From positions 1 through 21,394 of IMG/VR virus record IMGVR_UViG_3300018079_000039: a stretch of DNA of 21,394 bases; one strand, 5' to 3'. The notes under the pieces are model-generated. The model ran no database searches, was not told the origin of the DNA, and saw only the letters and a list, made by a program, of their open reading frames with translations. Made by a program: the position numbers and the translations under genes. Below are positions 20,882 to 21,394 of the stretch, piece after piece. Position 1 is the stretch's first letter. The number at the start of each line of letters is the position of its first letter. The stretch comes from a virus.

Positions 20882-21325
20882 CTAAAGTAGTGTCCCCGGC
20901 GCATTCGCCGCCGTGTAAACCGATGTCTCGTACCTGAGCGCCATGCGTGCAATTGGTCTGTCCGCCTCGCCGGCGAATTCAGGCCTATCCGTCGCCGTCA
21001 GTCTCAGGTAAATTTGTTTGCCGCCTACAGTCAACACAACCCCCAATGCAACCTCGACCTCTTCCGCAATCTGATCCAGCAAATTCGAAGCATCGGCTAT
21101 GCTTTTCGTGATCGGCTCAACCGCGATCTCTAGAATACGCAGCAATATAAGGGGCGAGTCCAAAGACTCTACTGTCACGGACTCGCTGCACGTCACCAGA
21201 AGTCCCGGTAGCTGATTCTCCTGAAACTGATACGGGTCTTCGGTGTAAACCCTTGCCCCCGTTGTAGCCAATCCTGTTACCGCAGTAACTACAGCGTCGC
21301 GCACCAGTTTGCGGGCGTGTGCCAT
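20882..21325 (-). CDS. Tail terminator / minor tail U-like protein
   Basis: 147 residues: ARKLVRDAVVTAVTGLATTG, RVYTEDPYQFQENQLPGLLV, LLRILEIAVEPITKS, LDQIAEEVEVALGV and IARMALRYETSVYTAANAPG. The order (helix with VRDAV, R-V-Y-xx-R/E-P-Y, EIAVE strand, long helix, strand, Y-E/R-T-x-VY end) fits the U-type terminator that caps the tube and connects it to the head. It lies just upstream of the tube gene. It ends with TAG, normal use of this codon. Confidence 0.75.
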   Translation of the reverse strand: MAHARKLVRDAVVTAVTGLATTGARVYTEDPYQFQENQLPGLLVTCSESVTVESLDSPLILLRILEIAVEPITKSIADASNLLDQIAEEVEVALGVVLTVGGKQIYLRLTATDRPEFAGEADRPIARMALRYETSVYTAANAPGTLL

Positions 21326-21394
21326 CTACTGGCGCTCCAATAACAGCACCGTTATCCCCGTTCCGTCCGGTTCGATCCCAACTACTTTGTAGGA
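21326..21394 (-). CDS. C-terminal end of a head-tail joining protein candidate (cut by window edge)
   Basis: The last 22 residues, SYKVVGIEPDGTGITVLLLE then RQ and TAG, are visible. The strand-turn-strand end and position before the tail terminator suit a head-tail connector or stopper, but too little is present to identify it. Its TAG stop touches the ATG of the U-like gene. Confidence 0.5.
   Translation of the reverse strand, partial: SYKVVGIEPDGTGITVLLLERQ

Overview
The window is a piece of a tailed bacteriophage or prophage genome with a long non-contractile (siphovirus-like) tail. No host genes, tRNAs, integrase or attachment site are visible. The moderately GC-rich sequence, the Rz/Rz1 spanin pair and the types of small phage protein point to a Gram-negative, probably proteobacterial host; nothing narrows this further. 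Nearly the whole window is coding. Most neighbouring genes in a block overlap by ATGA or GTGA, so long operon transcripts are likely.

Layout. (1) Positions 1-1401, minus strand: a leftward early operon of small unknown genes ending in the N-terminus of a helicase cut by the window edge. (2) Positions 1402-1854: a regulatory region with a small YdaS/Cro-like DNA-binding protein on the minus strand, TTTGCAT/ATGCAAA inverted repeats over and upstream of its start codon, and two hairpins. (3) Positions 1855-9713, plus strand: a rightward early operon. It starts with about nine small unknown proteins, then a homologous recombination module (ERF-type annealing protein, YqaJ-type exonuclease and a DUF1351-like coiled-coil protein). 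After that come a DUF6745-like protein carrying a 41-copy 12-bp repeat, several tiny genes and a DUF550 MazG-like nucleotide pyrophosphohydrolase. (4) Positions 9754-21394, minus strand: the late operon, converging on the early one. Read in its own direction (right to left) it holds the end of a head-tail joining gene, a tail terminator, the tail tube protein, the two-frame tail assembly chaperone, the tape measure, two tail tip proteins, a fibre and a beta-helix spike. A lysis block follows: several small membrane proteins including a holin candidate, a DUF5675 protein that may be the lysin, and nested Rz/Rz1. Two unknown genes end the operon.

The most notable points are these. The chaperone has a clear -1 programmed frameshift signal: A AAA AAC, a 5-nt spacer that begins with the stop codon, then a perfect 12-bp hairpin. 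The repeat in the DUF6745-like gene varies only at amino-acid-changing positions. Two well-supported small genes are broken, one by an in-frame amber codon and one by a one-base frameshift, and a third is possibly broken. A 42-bp tandem duplication lies inside a small early gene. TAG is used as a normal stop elsewhere, so the amber codon is more likely a nonsense mutation than recoding.

Functional names rest on recognition of sequence motifs and gene order by eye; no database search was run.
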